Part shown: positions 8,455 to 17,034 of the stretch, piece after piece
Layout: each line of letters starts with the position of its first letter
Position numbering within the stretch: position 1 is the first letter of the stretch
DNA from: Bacillus_CJ salitolerans
Lineage (GTDB): Bacteria > Bacillota > Bacilli > Bacillales > SA4
Assembly (NCBI RefSeq): GCF_042680805.1
Contig: NZ_JBHUEM010000028.1
Span: forward strand, 62,001-126,000
Length of the DNA stretch: 64,000 bases
Direction of reading: 5' to 3'
Notes under the pieces: model-generated
Database searches by the model: none
What the model was told of the DNA's origin: nothing
The model's input: only the letters and a program-made list of their open reading frames with translations
Made by a program: the position numbers and the translations under genes

Positions 8455-8605
8455 ATATTCAATTGATATGCACGGCCAGAGTGAATATTGGTAGAAACAA
8501 GGTCAAATACGGCAGAGACTAGGTGAATAGTCCGCTCCCAGGCCAAATACCGGTCAAATCAAGCTGAATATCGGTCGAACTAGAGAAAATACCGGTGAAC
8601 TGGCT
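8455..8605. repeat. degenerate tandem array, CGGTCAAATAC-like unit
   Basis: Seven or so irregular units of about 21 bases built on (A)TACCGGTCAAA or GGTGAATA variants, such as CCAAATACCGGTCAAATC and GAATATCGGTCGAACTAG. A shorter array of the same unit lies near 24.3 kb. No coding potential is visible. The remaining 8.61-9.03 kb is AT-rich leader DNA of the next gene. Confidence 0.6.
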
Positions 8606-9030
8606 TAAACATGTTCAGAAAAAGAAGTTCATCTAGTGCTTTACTCCATTTTAGAAACACTACACCCATTTCGAAGTAACGATCATAGAAAATCCTTTAA
8701 ATTATGCTAAGAAAATATTAACAAATATTGGAATAATGAATGCGCTTTCACTTGTTTATATAAAGAAAAACCTTTATCCTTGCAAAAAACTAAGTTAAGA
8801 ACTTGGTTTTGTGTGAAATTAGAGCGTTGTGGATGAAGTTCTCACTTTTTTACCGGCTTTAAATAGTTTATAATTATAAGATAATAGTAGATGTTTCAAA
8901 CGTTAGATCATTATATTACACTATTGTTTAGATAAATGAGTCAGAAAAGGTGTGTAACTAGGTGGCGCCTTGTTTTTTGTGACACCTATCCAGAAATACC
9001 TACTCTTTTTTGCAAATATAGGAGATAAGG

Positions 9031-10545
9031 ATGGTTATCATGAGCAACAAACAGACAAAAACAGACGTTATCTTAATTGGGGCTGGAGTTATGAGCGCGA
9101 CTTTAGGAGCCCTATTGAAGGAATTAGTACCAGAATGGGAAATCAAAGTGTTTGAGAAACTCGCAAAGGCAGGAGAGGAAAGCTCTAACGAATGGAATAA
9201 TGCAGGAACAGGGCATGCTGCACTGTGCGAGCTGAATTACACAAATGAAAAACCTGACGGATCTATAGATATTAGTAAAGCTATAAAAGTGAACGAACAG
9301 TTTCAGGTGTCAAAGCAGTTCTGGTCTTATCTTGTAAACAGTAAGTTAATCAGTAATCCGCAGGAATTTATCATGCCATTGCCTCATATGAGCTTAGTGC
9401 AAGGGGAAGAAAATGTATCGTTTTTAAAGAAACGCTATGAAGCGATGTCAAACAACCCTTTGTTCCGTCGAATGGAATTTTCTGATAATCCTGAAAAACT
9501 AAAAGAATGGCTTCCGCTTATAATGAAAGACCGTACATCTGATGAACCTATTGCGGCAACAAAAATTGACGCTGGAACAGATGTCAACTTCGGTGCTTTA
9601 ACACGTATGTTATTTGACCACTTAAAGAGTAAAAACGTCGATATAAACTACAAGTCTAGTGTAGATGACATAAAACGTACGACGGATGGACGATGGGAAT
9701 TAAAAATCCGGAATGTTGATAGTGGAAAGGTAGAACGTCATGCTGCAAAATTCGTCTTTATTGGCGGCGGCGGTGGAAGTATTCATTTACTACAAAAATC
9801 AGGAATTCCTGAAGGGAAAGGGATTGGCGGATTCCCGGTTAGTGGACTATTTATGGTATGTAACAAACCGGAGGTTGTAGAGCAGCATCATGCAAAAGTA
9901 TACGGTAAAGCTAAGGTTGGTGCTCCACCAATGTCTGTTCCGCATCTTGACACACGATATATTGATAATAAAAAATCACTTTTATTTGGACCGTTTGCTG
10001 GCTTCACACCGAAGTTCTTAAAATATGGTTCAATGTTTGATTTGTTAACTTCTGTAAAACCTCATAACGTTTTAACGATGCTGGCTGCAGGTGCAAAAGA
10101 GATGGCATTGACTAAATACTTGATCGAGCAAGTGATGTTATCGAAAGAAAAGCGTATGGAAGAATTACGAGAATTTATCCCGACTGCAAAATTAGAGGAT
10201 TGGGATCTAGTTGTAGCAGGCCAACGCGTTCAGGTTATTAAAGATACGCCTGAAGGCGGAAGGGGAACCCTTCAATTTGGTACAGAAGTGGTAAGTGCCG
10301 CTGATGGATCAATCGCAGCACTACTAGGTGCTTCTCCTGGTGCTTCAACTGCCGTTCATGTTATGCTTGAGGTATTGAATAAATGCTTCCCACAGCACAT
10401 AAAAGAATGGGAACCAAAGCTACAAGAAATGATTCCTTCTTATGGAGTTTCACTGATGGAGAACCCTGAGCTTATAGAAGAGATTCATGATTCAACAGAT
10501 CAAGCGTTAGGACTGAGTGAAAAAAAAGAATTGGTGTATAGTTAA
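9031..10545 (+). CDS. mqo: malate:quinone oxidoreductase (Mqo), FAD-dependent
   Basis: The 504-residue protein oxidises L-malate to oxaloacetate with electron transfer to the quinone pool at the inner face of the membrane (EC 1.1.5.4). The N-terminus has the FAD-binding beta-alpha-beta motif DVILIGAGVMSATLG. Other family landmarks are EWNNAGTGHAALCELNY, DAGTDVNFGALTRM, the glycine run FIGGGGGSIHLLQKSG, GKGIGGFPVSG and the C-terminal LLGASPGASTAVHVM. The length is as expected. AGGAG six bases before ATG 9031 supports that start; ATG 9040 is an alternative. It is single-gene with its own terminator. With the IDH upstream it places two carbon-oxidation enzymes side by side, but each has its own leader. 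Confidence 0.95.
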   Translation: MVIMSNKQTKTDVILIGAGVMSATLGALLKELVPEWEIKVFEKLAKAGEESSNEWNNAGTGHAALCELNYTNEKPDGSIDISKAIKVNEQFQVSKQFWSYLVNSKLISNPQEFIMPLPHMSLVQGEENVSFLKKRYEAMSNNPLFRRMEFSDNPEKLKEWLPLIMKDRTSDEPIAATKIDAGTDVNFGALTRMLFDHLKSKNVDINYKSSVDDIKRTTDGRWELKIRNVDSGKVERHAAKFVFIGGGGGSIHLLQKSGIPEGKGIGGFPVSGLFMVCNKPEVVEQHHAKVYGKAKVGAPPMSVPHLDTRYIDNKKSLLFGPFAGFTPKFLKYGSMFDLLTSVKPHNVLTMLAAGAKEMALTKYLIEQVMLSKEKRMEELREFIPTAKLEDWDLVVAGQRVQVIKDTPEGGRGTLQFGTEVVSAADGSIAALLGASPGASTAVHVMLEVLNKCFPQHIKEWEPKLQEMIPSYGVSLMENPELIEEIHDSTDQALGLSEKKELVYS

Positions 10546-10590
10546 CTCTTTGGCTGTTATTTAATCATTGAACACATTGGACATTCAAGA

Positions 10591-10627
10591 AAGAACCTTT
10601 AATCTATTGATTGAAGGTTCTTTTTTA
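10591..10627 (+). terminator. terminator of mqo
   Basis: AAGAACCTTTAAT pairs with ATTGAAGGTTCTT around CTATTG and is followed by TTTTTT. Confidence 0.85.
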
Positions 10628-10674
10628 TAAGTTGAAAAAGGATAAGTTTCTGGTGTCTAATTTATACAATGTTA

Positions 10675-10864
10675 CGGCTCCAGCACCCAGCCAAGATGAA
10701 ATGGCAACGATCTTTGCCATTGCATCCTACTCGAGGGAAAAAGAAAAATTCCTTTTTCCTTGGTTAAATAACCTGTCATGAATAAAAGGGAAAACCACCC
10801 TTTTTTTCATGACACACCATTTGCTCTTCCTTAGGCTAAACGGGGCGCACTTAACCTTTTGTTC
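10675..10864 (+). repeat. multi-hairpin intergenic element, copy 2
   Basis: The longest copy, starting CGGCTCCAGCACCCAGCC and ending GCTAAACGGGGCGC...CCTTTTGTTC. It carries the GATGAAATGGCAA hairpin, a GGGAAAAAG/CTTTTTCC stem and the nested TGTCATG...AAAAGGG...CCCTTTT...CATGACA stem. It fills the gap after mqo. The following 10.87-11.09 kb is unremarkable leader DNA. Confidence 0.8.
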
Positions 10865-11087
10865 TCCTTATGAAAATTGCCCATTCAAGAAATAAGTCGT
10901 TTGTTTCAGCCAGGAGCACTTCCAGGCGAAGGACTGCCACCGTATAAGATATTTTCACTAGCTTTTTTTTAAATTTTAAGGTGATAAAATTACTAACGGA
11001 TAATTTTATGGTATGGTCTTAATCCCGATTCCAATCGAATAGACTATTCATGAACCACTTAATTCACTAAAGGATAGGGGTGGACTC

Positions 11088-11813
11088 ATGTTTTCGGTTA
11101 CGGAAATGCGTACGTTTGAGTTATTTTCTATTCAGCATATCGCTGTTCTAGTGATGTTCGTGGCGGTTTCAATTTTCCTTATTGTTTGTAGAATGAAGTT
11201 AAAGCCTCACCAGTCTATCATCAAGTGGACCTTATTTACTCTATTGGTATTAAGTGAGATATCCGCACAATTATGGGTAATAGCGACCGATCAATGGGAG
11301 ATTGGGAGCCTGCCACTTCATCTCTGCTCAATAAGTACTTTTATTTCGATTTATTTATTCTTAAAGCCTAGTAAAAAAGCATTTTATTTATTGTTTTTTA
11401 CTGGGACATTTCCTCCGATCTTAAGCATGGTGACACCCGAATTATTCTATCAATTTCCCCATTATCGTTTTCTGAAATATTTCCTACATCACTCAGCGAT
11501 AACTTGGTCTGTCTTATATTTCATCGTATTTGAGGGATACCGTGTACCAAGGAAAGCTATCTGGACGGGGCTATTCCTACTCAACATTATCGCCATTCCT
11601 ATCTTCATCCTAAATATCTTACTAGACACAAACTTTTTCTACTTAGCTACACCTACCGAATCTACAACGATATTATCCTTTTTCGGAACAGGTATTATGT
11701 ATTATGTTAATCTGGAAATTGCAGCACTTATTGTATTTTTTATCACATATCTCCCGATGGGGATGTTGTTAAAGCGAGAGAGACGGAATGAGAGGACAGT
11801 AATTATCAAATAA
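11088..11813 (+). CDS. YwaF/TIGR02206-like integral membrane protein
   Basis: A 241-residue protein with about seven hydrophobic segments. It contains the polar-in-membrane motif LPLHLCSIS near residue 80, QFPHYRFLKYFLHHS near 125-140, and a conserved FFGTGIMYY-like stretch before the last helices. This combination matches the YwaF (TIGR02206) membrane proteins of Bacillus, whose function is unknown. AGGGGTGG precedes the ATG. It is monocistronic, with a terminator 25 bases downstream. The histidines inside membrane helices suggest metal or cofactor handling, which is speculation. Confidence 0.7.
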   Translation: MFSVTEMRTFELFSIQHIAVLVMFVAVSIFLIVCRMKLKPHQSIIKWTLFTLLVLSEISAQLWVIATDQWEIGSLPLHLCSISTFISIYLFLKPSKKAFYLLFFTGTFPPILSMVTPELFYQFPHYRFLKYFLHHSAITWSVLYFIVFEGYRVPRKAIWTGLFLLNIIAIPIFILNILLDTNFFYLATPTESTTILSFFGTGIMYYVNLEIAALIVFFITYLPMGMLLKRERRNERTVIIK

Positions 11814-11834
11814 AACATATATTTTTCATTCAGA

Positions 11835-11861
11835 GCGAACATAAATGTGTTCGTTTTTTTT
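11835..11861 (+). terminator. terminator of the YwaF-like gene
   Basis: CGAACA-taaatg-TGTTCG is followed by a T8 run. Confidence 0.8.
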
Positions 11862-11977
11862 ATGAGTTTCAAGTTGAGTATAGGAAAGATGAAATTGTGG
11901 AACAAAATAGATGAAGAAGTAAACGTTTTTCGTATACTACCGTCATGTTATAAGAGATGAAAAGGAGGCACATATTC

Positions 11978-12619
11978 ATGAGGAACTATTGCATCTTCTT
12001 ACTGATTGTATTGCTCATTTTAGCGGGATGTGGAACAAATGATGCAGATAATGAATTAGGTACAGAAAACGAGCAAAATGATCAAGTAATTGAAGAAAAC
12101 GACACACCTGAAGGGGGAGAGGAGCAAGCCGATGAACAAGCAGGTGATGGATCCCCATTACCGGATTTAGAAGAATCCAAAACGGTAAATATGGAAATTG
12201 AAGGGGAAACACAGGAAATAGTTGTTAACCTTCATCACCATGAACAGTTGGGATTATCTACATATGTACCAGAGGACATGGTAGTTGAATCAGATGATCA
12301 AACCTTTAATGTATACACTAATTTTCAAGGGAGTGTAAATAAAGATGCGAGATTCTTTATCAAGAATCAAACAGAAGAAAAGATCTCAACGTATCTTGAA
12401 GGAGAAGGATTTACATTAACTGAAGCTGGAGAAAAAGCTTATGATTTTTCCGATAAGGAATTTCTCCTTGAAAAAGAAGGATTTATAGGACGAGTTGCAA
12501 CTTTGTCAGAGCATGATGAGACGTATAGTATTGGCTATTACTATCCGAGTGAATTTGCTGACGGCTTTACTCCACGCTCGCATATCATTGTGAATGAACT
12601 CGTATGGCATGGTCATTAA
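11978..12619 (+). CDS. lipoprotein of unknown function
   Basis: A 213-residue secreted lipoprotein. A short signal peptide ends in the lipobox LILAGC, so Cys about 16 is the predicted lipid anchor. A low-complexity Asn/Asp/Glu/Gln-rich linker (about 18-65) follows, then a compact 140-residue C-terminal domain with no motif I recognise (HHHEQLGLSTYVPEDM near its start). AAAGGAGG lies nine bases before ATG 11978; the ATG at 11957 lies upstream of this site and is unlikely. It is monocistronic. It probably sits on the outer face of the membrane. No enzymatic residues are evident. Confidence 0.75.
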   Translation: MRNYCIFLLIVLLILAGCGTNDADNELGTENEQNDQVIEENDTPEGGEEQADEQAGDGSPLPDLEESKTVNMEIEGETQEIVVNLHHHEQLGLSTYVPEDMVVESDDQTFNVYTNFQGSVNKDARFFIKNQTEEKISTYLEGEGFTLTEAGEKAYDFSDKEFLLEKEGFIGRVATLSEHDETYSIGYYYPSEFADGFTPRSHIIVNELVWHGH

Positions 12620-12654
12620 CTTGAATATGTGTATGGAAGTACCTTTATTTGATC

Positions 12655-12674
12655 TTAAACAAACGTTTGTTTAA
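12655..12674. promoter_or_regulatory. 20-bp perfect palindrome, likely TetR-type operator (copy 1)
   Basis: A perfect palindrome with core AAACAAACGTTTGTTT flanked by TT and AA, followed by AATCGAAGG. A 22-bp version with the same downstream AATCGAAAGG is at 23105. It stands before the catalase gene relic. Confidence 0.6.
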
Positions 12675-12698
12675 ATTAATCGAAGGAGCAAAAAGTCT

Positions 12699-12748
12699 GG
12701 TTCCTTGTCATGGAGATAAAAAATCTTTGACAAGGAACCTCTTTTTTC
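12699..12748 (+). terminator. strong terminator between palindrome and catalase relic
   Basis: GGTTCCTTGTCA pairs with TGACAAGGAACC across a 25-base loop, followed by TCTTTTTT. With the palindrome 25 bases upstream and no gene in between, it would end a very short leader transcript. Confidence 0.75.
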
Positions 12749-12820
12749 TCCTCCTTGGAATATAGGTTGTTGGCATTCCTTTCGGTCGTGTTTCATAAAC
12801 ATTTATCGAAAGGAGGGGGT

Positions 12821-13082
12821 ATGTTGAAAGACGACCGAAAGGTGAATGAAAACAGCAAAATAAGCAGCTGGATCTGTTTCGTGTCATGATAAAGGTAAAA
12901 AATTGACAACGAACCAAGGACTTAAAATGACAGATGATGAATAGGTTCACGTGTGGGTCTGCTGAGTCGGATCGAGATGTGCGCGGGTTTGCAACCAAAA
13001 TCTACACGGAAGAGGGAAACTATGATCTAGTAGGTAACAATATTCCAGTGTTTTTATTCAAGATGCGTTCACCATGATTTAA
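12821..13082 (+). pseudogene. decayed catalase (KatE/KatA-type) gene relic
   Basis: An AAAGGAGGGGG site precedes ATG 12821. Joining frames gives the start of a monofunctional haem catalase: KLTTNQGLKMTDDE, then after a deletion the later catalase segment SDRDVRGFATKIYTEEGN continuing YDLVGNNIPVF and FIQDA. The peroxidase-active His region and everything after the FIQDA motif are missing, and two or more frameshifts are present, one at a run of five Ts near 13052. A functional catalase has about 480-680 residues, so this is a relic of about 85 codons. Confidence 0.8.
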
Positions 13083-13259
13083 GTAATAAGGATTCCGTCA
13101 TTGAATAAAGTAAGTATATTCTTATGTTTCTGTTATAAAAATTTATAGAACCTACGTTCCTGTTTCTATGTGTGAATTCGACCAAAAAGTGGTATAATAA
13201 AAAGGATAGTAGACGGGTAAATGCGGTCAACTCTTTCTGTGGAGAAAGGGGGGCTGCGA

Positions 13260-13355
13260 ATGGATCATGTTCAGATATTTATAAGTACAGGGTTACTTTT
13301 TATTGCTTTGTTCAATGTAATCATTGTACTAATAGATAAGATGAACAAAAAATAA
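13260..13355 (+). CDS. TxpA/holin-like small toxic peptide of a type I toxin-antitoxin locus
   Basis: A 31-residue peptide with one membrane segment (IFISTGLLFIALFNVIIVLI) and a basic tail DKMNKK. AGAAAGGGGGG lies just upstream and a TATAAT at 13193 gives a long leader. Size, topology and the structured 3' region with the hallmark AATCCACC...GGTGGATT stem match the Hol_Tox/TxpA-like peptides of Bacillus, whose translation is blocked by an overlapping antisense RNA. Toxicity is inferred from the family and is not visible in the sequence. Confidence 0.65.
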   Translation: MDHVQIFISTGLLFIALFNVIIVLIDKMNKK

Positions 13356-13490
13356 TCCACCCGTTTAAGCTGTCGCGGCTTAGGTGGATTATCTTCATCT
13401 TTACGCCCACAGTGACCGTAGGTACTGCGGTTGTACTATCAAAAGGGCTGAGAGTGCTACCAACACTCTTTAGTCCTCTTTTTAAATTAT
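13350..13490 (-). ncRNA. candidate antisense antitoxin RNA overlapping the toxin 3' end
   Basis: Downstream of the toxin stop are the stem AATAATCCACC/GGTGGATTATC and a region (CCCACAGTGACC, GTACTGCGGT, AGTGCTACCAACACT) of the kind found on the antitoxin side of Bacillus type I loci. The antitoxin would be transcribed on the minus strand and end in the shared stem. Exact ends are not determinable. From 13.5 to 13.88 kb I see only a possible minus-strand coding scrap near 13.56-13.66 kb and a GAGCATGAT hairpin at 13744-13771. Confidence 0.5.
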
Positions 13491-13882
13491 GTGATAACTA
13501 CTAAAATTATAACATAAATAGGTAAATTTACACAAAAAAGTTTGAAATAATAGACCCTATAAGGTGTTTTTCAATATCCTCTGCTTCTTTTTGATTTGTA
13601 CTGTGAGCTAAAAGGATATAACTACTCTTCTTTTGCTTTGGTGAACCTTATACGACGAATGGATGCATATCTAGAAAAGATACACTGATTAGCTGATGGT
13701 GGGCCTTTTTTTATAAGATGACCGTTTAAGAAGACTATATGAGAGCATGATCCATAAAGGAATCATGCTCAGTAGGGACAGAGATGGGATATAGAAAGGC
13801 AATAGAAAACAGAAATCAAGATATTAATGTAGATACAAATATCGAAAGCACAGCTGGCTAAGGATATCACCTTATAAACACT

Positions 13883-14371
13883 CTACTTCGATATATATGT
13901 TTGGTGTTTTATTTTGAACTGGGGGTTCGTTACATACTCCTTGTAATTTACATTTCCATTAAAATCTAAATAAGCCTGATAGCGAGTACGAATAGCTGGA
14001 TGTTCAATGAAATCCAGTACTTTGTCTTTTGCCACCCAGCGACTATCGGTTGTTTCCTCAGAAACAGCCAACTCTCCACCAACAGGTTTACATACGAAAT
14101 CAAATCCAACCTGCGTAGGAACATCAGTCACACCATCATACCATTTAAAAACTCCTGTATTCGAATAGACACCTACTAGGTAGCTTACTGTGGTGTCTAT
14201 TCCGCTTTCCTCTTTGATTTCACGAACCAAAGCATCCATCAGATTTTCTCCAACTTCCACTTGTCCACCTGGATAAACCCAACCACCATCACGAGTTTTT
14301 ACCAACAGAATATTTCCTTTCTCATCTTCTACGAAGCCACCTGCGGCTACAATATGCGTTGGAAATGACAT
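13883..14371 (-). CDS. NUDIX hydrolase
   Basis: A 162-residue NUDIX-fold protein expected to hydrolyse a nucleoside diphosphate linked to another moiety. The complete NUDIX box is present (GGQVEVGENLMDALVREIKE, then ESG), supplying the catalytic glutamates and Mg2+ site near residues 43-65. AAGGAGGTC seven bases before the ATG at 14371 fixes the start, so the upstream in-frame ATG near 14500 is not used. The substrate cannot be deduced. It is on the minus strand downstream of the ArsR/SRPBCC pair with a 180-base gap, and is probably transcribed independently. Confidence 0.85.
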   Translation of the reverse strand: MSFPTHIVAAGGFVEDEKGNILLVKTRDGGWVYPGGQVEVGENLMDALVREIKEESGIDTTVSYLVGVYSNTGVFKWYDGVTDVPTQVGFDFVCKPVGGELAVSEETTDSRWVAKDKVLDFIEHPAIRTRYQAYLDFNGNVNYKEYVTNPQFKIKHQTYISK

Positions 14372-14551
14372 CTTTTTGACCTCCTTATACAGCAAATTTG
14401 TATTTTTATTAAATCCACTTTTTTCTACAATCATAAGCCATATTCCTTGTTGAACTATACTGCACCAATAGTTTAATAAGAAAGGGAGATGCTGCAGCAA
14501 CTCCTCTCGTTCTTAAATAAAAGCTCCTATTTGTTAAAGTAAGACATTTGT

Positions 14552-15040
14552 TTAAGTATAAAATTTTTTAACAGAAACAACGTATTTGGAATGCCATTTC
14601 TCCCAATTCTCTTTAGGAAATTCTGCGTGATAATACCCATTTAATAAATCAATCAATACATCAAGGCAAACATGCCATCCAGCCAAATCTTTCGAGGTAT
14701 GGTCATTTATTGTATTGATAAACTCTTTTAAAACTAATAAACAGCCTTCAGGTTTAGCATGTAACTCAAAACGTACCCAACCATCACCCCATTCGTATTC
14801 AAGAACTTCATTTTCTTTAAAATCCCTTATTTTAATGTCAAAGGATTTTCCTGTTCCATCATTCATATTAAATTTAATAGTACCACCATTCCTAAGGTCT
14901 ACTACTTGAAGATTAGGCATCCATTTACCTAACTTTTCATTTTGAGTGATAGCAGCCCATACCTTTTCTACTGAATGTTTTAGTGGACGATCATAACGAG
15001 CAATGTGACCACCTTCAACTTTTTCTATTACAGCTAACAT
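14552..15040 (-). CDS. SRPBCC (AHSA1-like) domain protein
   Basis: A 162-residue START-like/SRPBCC fold. The signature elements are a beta-strand start (ARYDRPLKHSVEKVWAAITQ), KLGKWMPNL, and the central FKENEVLEYEWGDGWVRFEL followed by a long C-terminal helix with GWHVCLDVLIDLL. Such proteins bind hydrophobic ligands in a deep cavity; no catalytic role can be assigned. It lies three bases downstream of an ArsR-type regulator gene, so the two are co-transcribed. ArsR/SRPBCC pairing is a recurrent small operon in Bacillaceae. A second, reversed pair is at 26.8-27.6 kb. Confidence 0.85.
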   Translation of the reverse strand: MLAVIEKVEGGHIARYDRPLKHSVEKVWAAITQNEKLGKWMPNLQVVDLRNGGTIKFNMNDGTGKSFDIKIRDFKENEVLEYEWGDGWVRFELHAKPEGCLLVLKEFINTINDHTSKDLAGWHVCLDVLIDLLNGYYHAEFPKENWEKWHSKYVVSVKKFYT

Positions 15041-15042
15041 TT

Positions 15043-15375
15043 TTACTCCTCCTCATCTAATAATTGTTCTAGTGCATCCAATTTTTTTGACCAATACTTT
15101 CGATATGGCTCAATCCAGTTATCAATTTCTTTTAAAGGAAGTCCTTGTAAATGGTAAATATGTTTTTGAGATTCTTTAATACTTTTAACTAAACCTGCTT
15201 CCCTCAGGACTTTTAGGTGTTTCGAAACACCAGGTTGGCTTAATTTTGAAAATTCAACAATTTCATTAACAGTTCTTGGACTAATTCTTAGAAAGTCAAT
15301 AATTTTCCTACGATTTGGTTCCGCTATTACTTCAAACAAATTCATCTTTTCTTTTTTAGTTTGAGCAACATTCAC
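15043..15375 (-). CDS. ArsR-family winged-helix transcriptional regulator
   Basis: A 110-residue winged-helix protein: NLFEVIAEPNRRKIIDFLRI opens helix 1, and the recognition helix LSQPGVSKHLKVLREAGLV is typical of ArsR. No CxC-type metal ligands are present, so it is not a classical metal sensor. It belongs to the SdpR/YczG-like branch that pairs with SRPBCC genes. Translation begins at ATG 15375. It is the first gene of the two-gene minus-strand operon and probably autoregulates it. The upstream 15.38-15.9 kb holds no intact gene, only scrambled coding-like fragments such as FLNGEVFQFIKHKLYHPF near 15.63-15.7 kb. Confidence 0.85.
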   Translation of the reverse strand: MNVAQTKKEKMNLFEVIAEPNRRKIIDFLRISPRTVNEIVEFSKLSQPGVSKHLKVLREAGLVKSIKESQKHIYHLQGLPLKEIDNWIEPYRKYWSKKLDALEQLLDEEE

Positions 15376-15908
15376 ATTTCAGCAACCTTTCAAATGTATA
15401 TTTCCATGCAGTTATATTACCCGAAAGTTATATAAGGGGCAAGTTAAACTTCTGCTCTTCAATAAACCGATCCATTAGTGCATCAAACATAACACTATAA
15501 ATGTGTATATATATTAGCTTTTATACATTTTTTCTTGAGTAGCAATTTTTATTAATCGCTAGAACAGCCATCTATTAATCTCTATGAAACAGCAAAACAA
15601 GAGGCTATCCTAAGAAAATGTACGTTTCTAAATGGAGAAGTGTTCCAGTTTATCAAGCATAAACTGTATCATCCTTTTAAGCGGTCCCAGCTGTTTTCCT
15701 AAAAGGTAATAACAATACAGGATGGGAAATTGTTAACCAAAATTTGCAATAAATAACAGAGATTCATTAACAATTGAAGATAGTAGGTTAACGTTTGAAG
15801 ATATTTTCCATTTTTTAGGGTTAGTTAAAGGTTATGATACTCCTTTTGAAGAATTATATATTATCAAATGCTATATTTGAAAAACTGCAATGAGCAGGGG
15901 GAGATAGA

Positions 15909-16055
15909 ATGGAAGCCTTTATGAGCATTGTTTTGGTGGTTGGGTTTATCGCTTTAGTGGTTACTTGCTTTTCAATCGAAAAGAAGTTTGATAAAACATT
16001 TGAACAAAATTCAGAAATCATTAACTTATTGAAACAGATAAAAGATAACAAATAA
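15909..16055 (+). CDS. 48-residue single-pass membrane protein
   Basis: GGGGGAG is followed after five bases by ATG 15909. The product has one membrane helix (SIVLVVGFIALVVTCFSIE), then an amphipathic Lys/Asn/Ile tail resembling a short coiled coil (KKFDKTFEQNSEIINLLKQI). The pattern matches small Bacillus membrane proteins of unknown role. Just upstream a startless frame (RLTFEDIFHFLGLVKGYDTP) is a probable remnant of another gene. Confidence 0.6.
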   Translation: MEAFMSIVLVVGFIALVVTCFSIEKKFDKTFEQNSEIINLLKQIKDNK

Positions 16056-16251
16056 ATACAGCTTCAAAATGAAAGGTACGTCTCGTCGGTCATTCTCTAT
16101 TTTATTATTGGAATTTTCTAAAAAATATATTGTACTTCCAATTACTAGTTATTATAATAAACGTAAGTGTTTGTACATATTTTTGTATTAGTATATTCTA
16201 ACTGGTACGTACGTCATGATGAGTGTGTGGATTAAAAAGGAGGAACGTTCA

Positions 16252-16971
16252 TTGATTGATACAAATAATCCGATTCCTTTACATTTGCAGATTAAGAATG
16301 TCATAGCAAATGATATTAAAAAAGGAGTATATAAGGAAAAAATACCGAGTGAAAGAGATTTGATGGACCGATTTTCAGTCAGTCGGACGACAGTTCGTGA
16401 AGCGGTATCACACCTTGTCCAGGATGGAGTTTTAGAAAAAATTCATGGTAAGGGCACCTTTATTTCACAGACTCCTCCTGTACATGAATGGCTAGATTCT
16501 TTAAATAGCTTAACAGAAACAGTGAAGAGAATGGGGATGGTACCTGGGTCAAAACTATTAAACAACGGTATTATCCAAGAGAGTACTTATATCTCGGAGC
16601 TACTAAATGTAGATACGGTTTATACGATAGAACGACTTCGAACTGCTAATTCTACCCCAATCGCAATTGAACGTCATTTTTATTCAGAAGAGATTGGCTT
16701 GAAATTAGCAAAGTATGATTTGGATACAACGACCATCTATGATTTACTAGAAAATCATTTAGGGTTGGAACTGGTTGAAGCAGAGCAATTTATCTCATGC
16801 AAAGAAATTTCTTCAGAAGATGCGATCCATCTGGGAGTGCCAAAAGGTTCAAGTGTTCTAAGTGTGGAGCGGCGAATTACAGATGCTACAGGCGAGCCGA
16901 TTGAGTATTATATAAGCTACTTTCGTCCAGATATGTATGTCTTTCGTATTAAAACGAAACGAAAAAAATAA
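16252..16971 (+). CDS. GntR-family regulator, HutC/UTRA subfamily
   Basis: A 239-residue repressor with an N-terminal winged helix (PLHLQIKNVIANDIKKGVY, then PSERDLMDRFSVSRTTVREA) and a C-terminal UTRA ligand-binding domain from about residue 85, ending GEPIEYYISYFRPDMYVF. AAGGAGG eight bases upstream of TTG 16252 marks the start; the longer ATG-initiated frame lacks such a site. The gene is the first of a co-oriented run with the alcohol dehydrogenase, ThDP enzyme, BASS transporter and epimerase genes. It therefore probably senses a substrate or intermediate of that pathway. A palindromic GGTACGTACGTC lies just upstream and could be an operator. Confidence 0.9.
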   Translation: MIDTNNPIPLHLQIKNVIANDIKKGVYKEKIPSERDLMDRFSVSRTTVREAVSHLVQDGVLEKIHGKGTFISQTPPVHEWLDSLNSLTETVKRMGMVPGSKLLNNGIIQESTYISELLNVDTVYTIERLRTANSTPIAIERHFYSEEIGLKLAKYDLDTTTIYDLLENHLGLELVEAEQFISCKEISSEDAIHLGVPKGSSVLSVERRITDATGEPIEYYISYFRPDMYVFRIKTKRKK

Positions 16972-17034
16972 CTCATTTCGTCATGTAGAGACGCATCTTT
17001 GTCATCCGCAAACGAATTTGGGAGGAATCGAGAA

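Noticed and set aside
12015..12212. His/Leu/Pro-rich minus-strand frame over the lipoprotein gene
   Set aside because: It is the complement of a Glu/Asn/Gln-rich linker, a typical mirror artefact.
16201..16251. Longer GntR reading frame starting at ATG 16216
   Set aside because: The excellent AAGGAGG lies inside it, eight bases before TTG 16252, which gives the normal family length.
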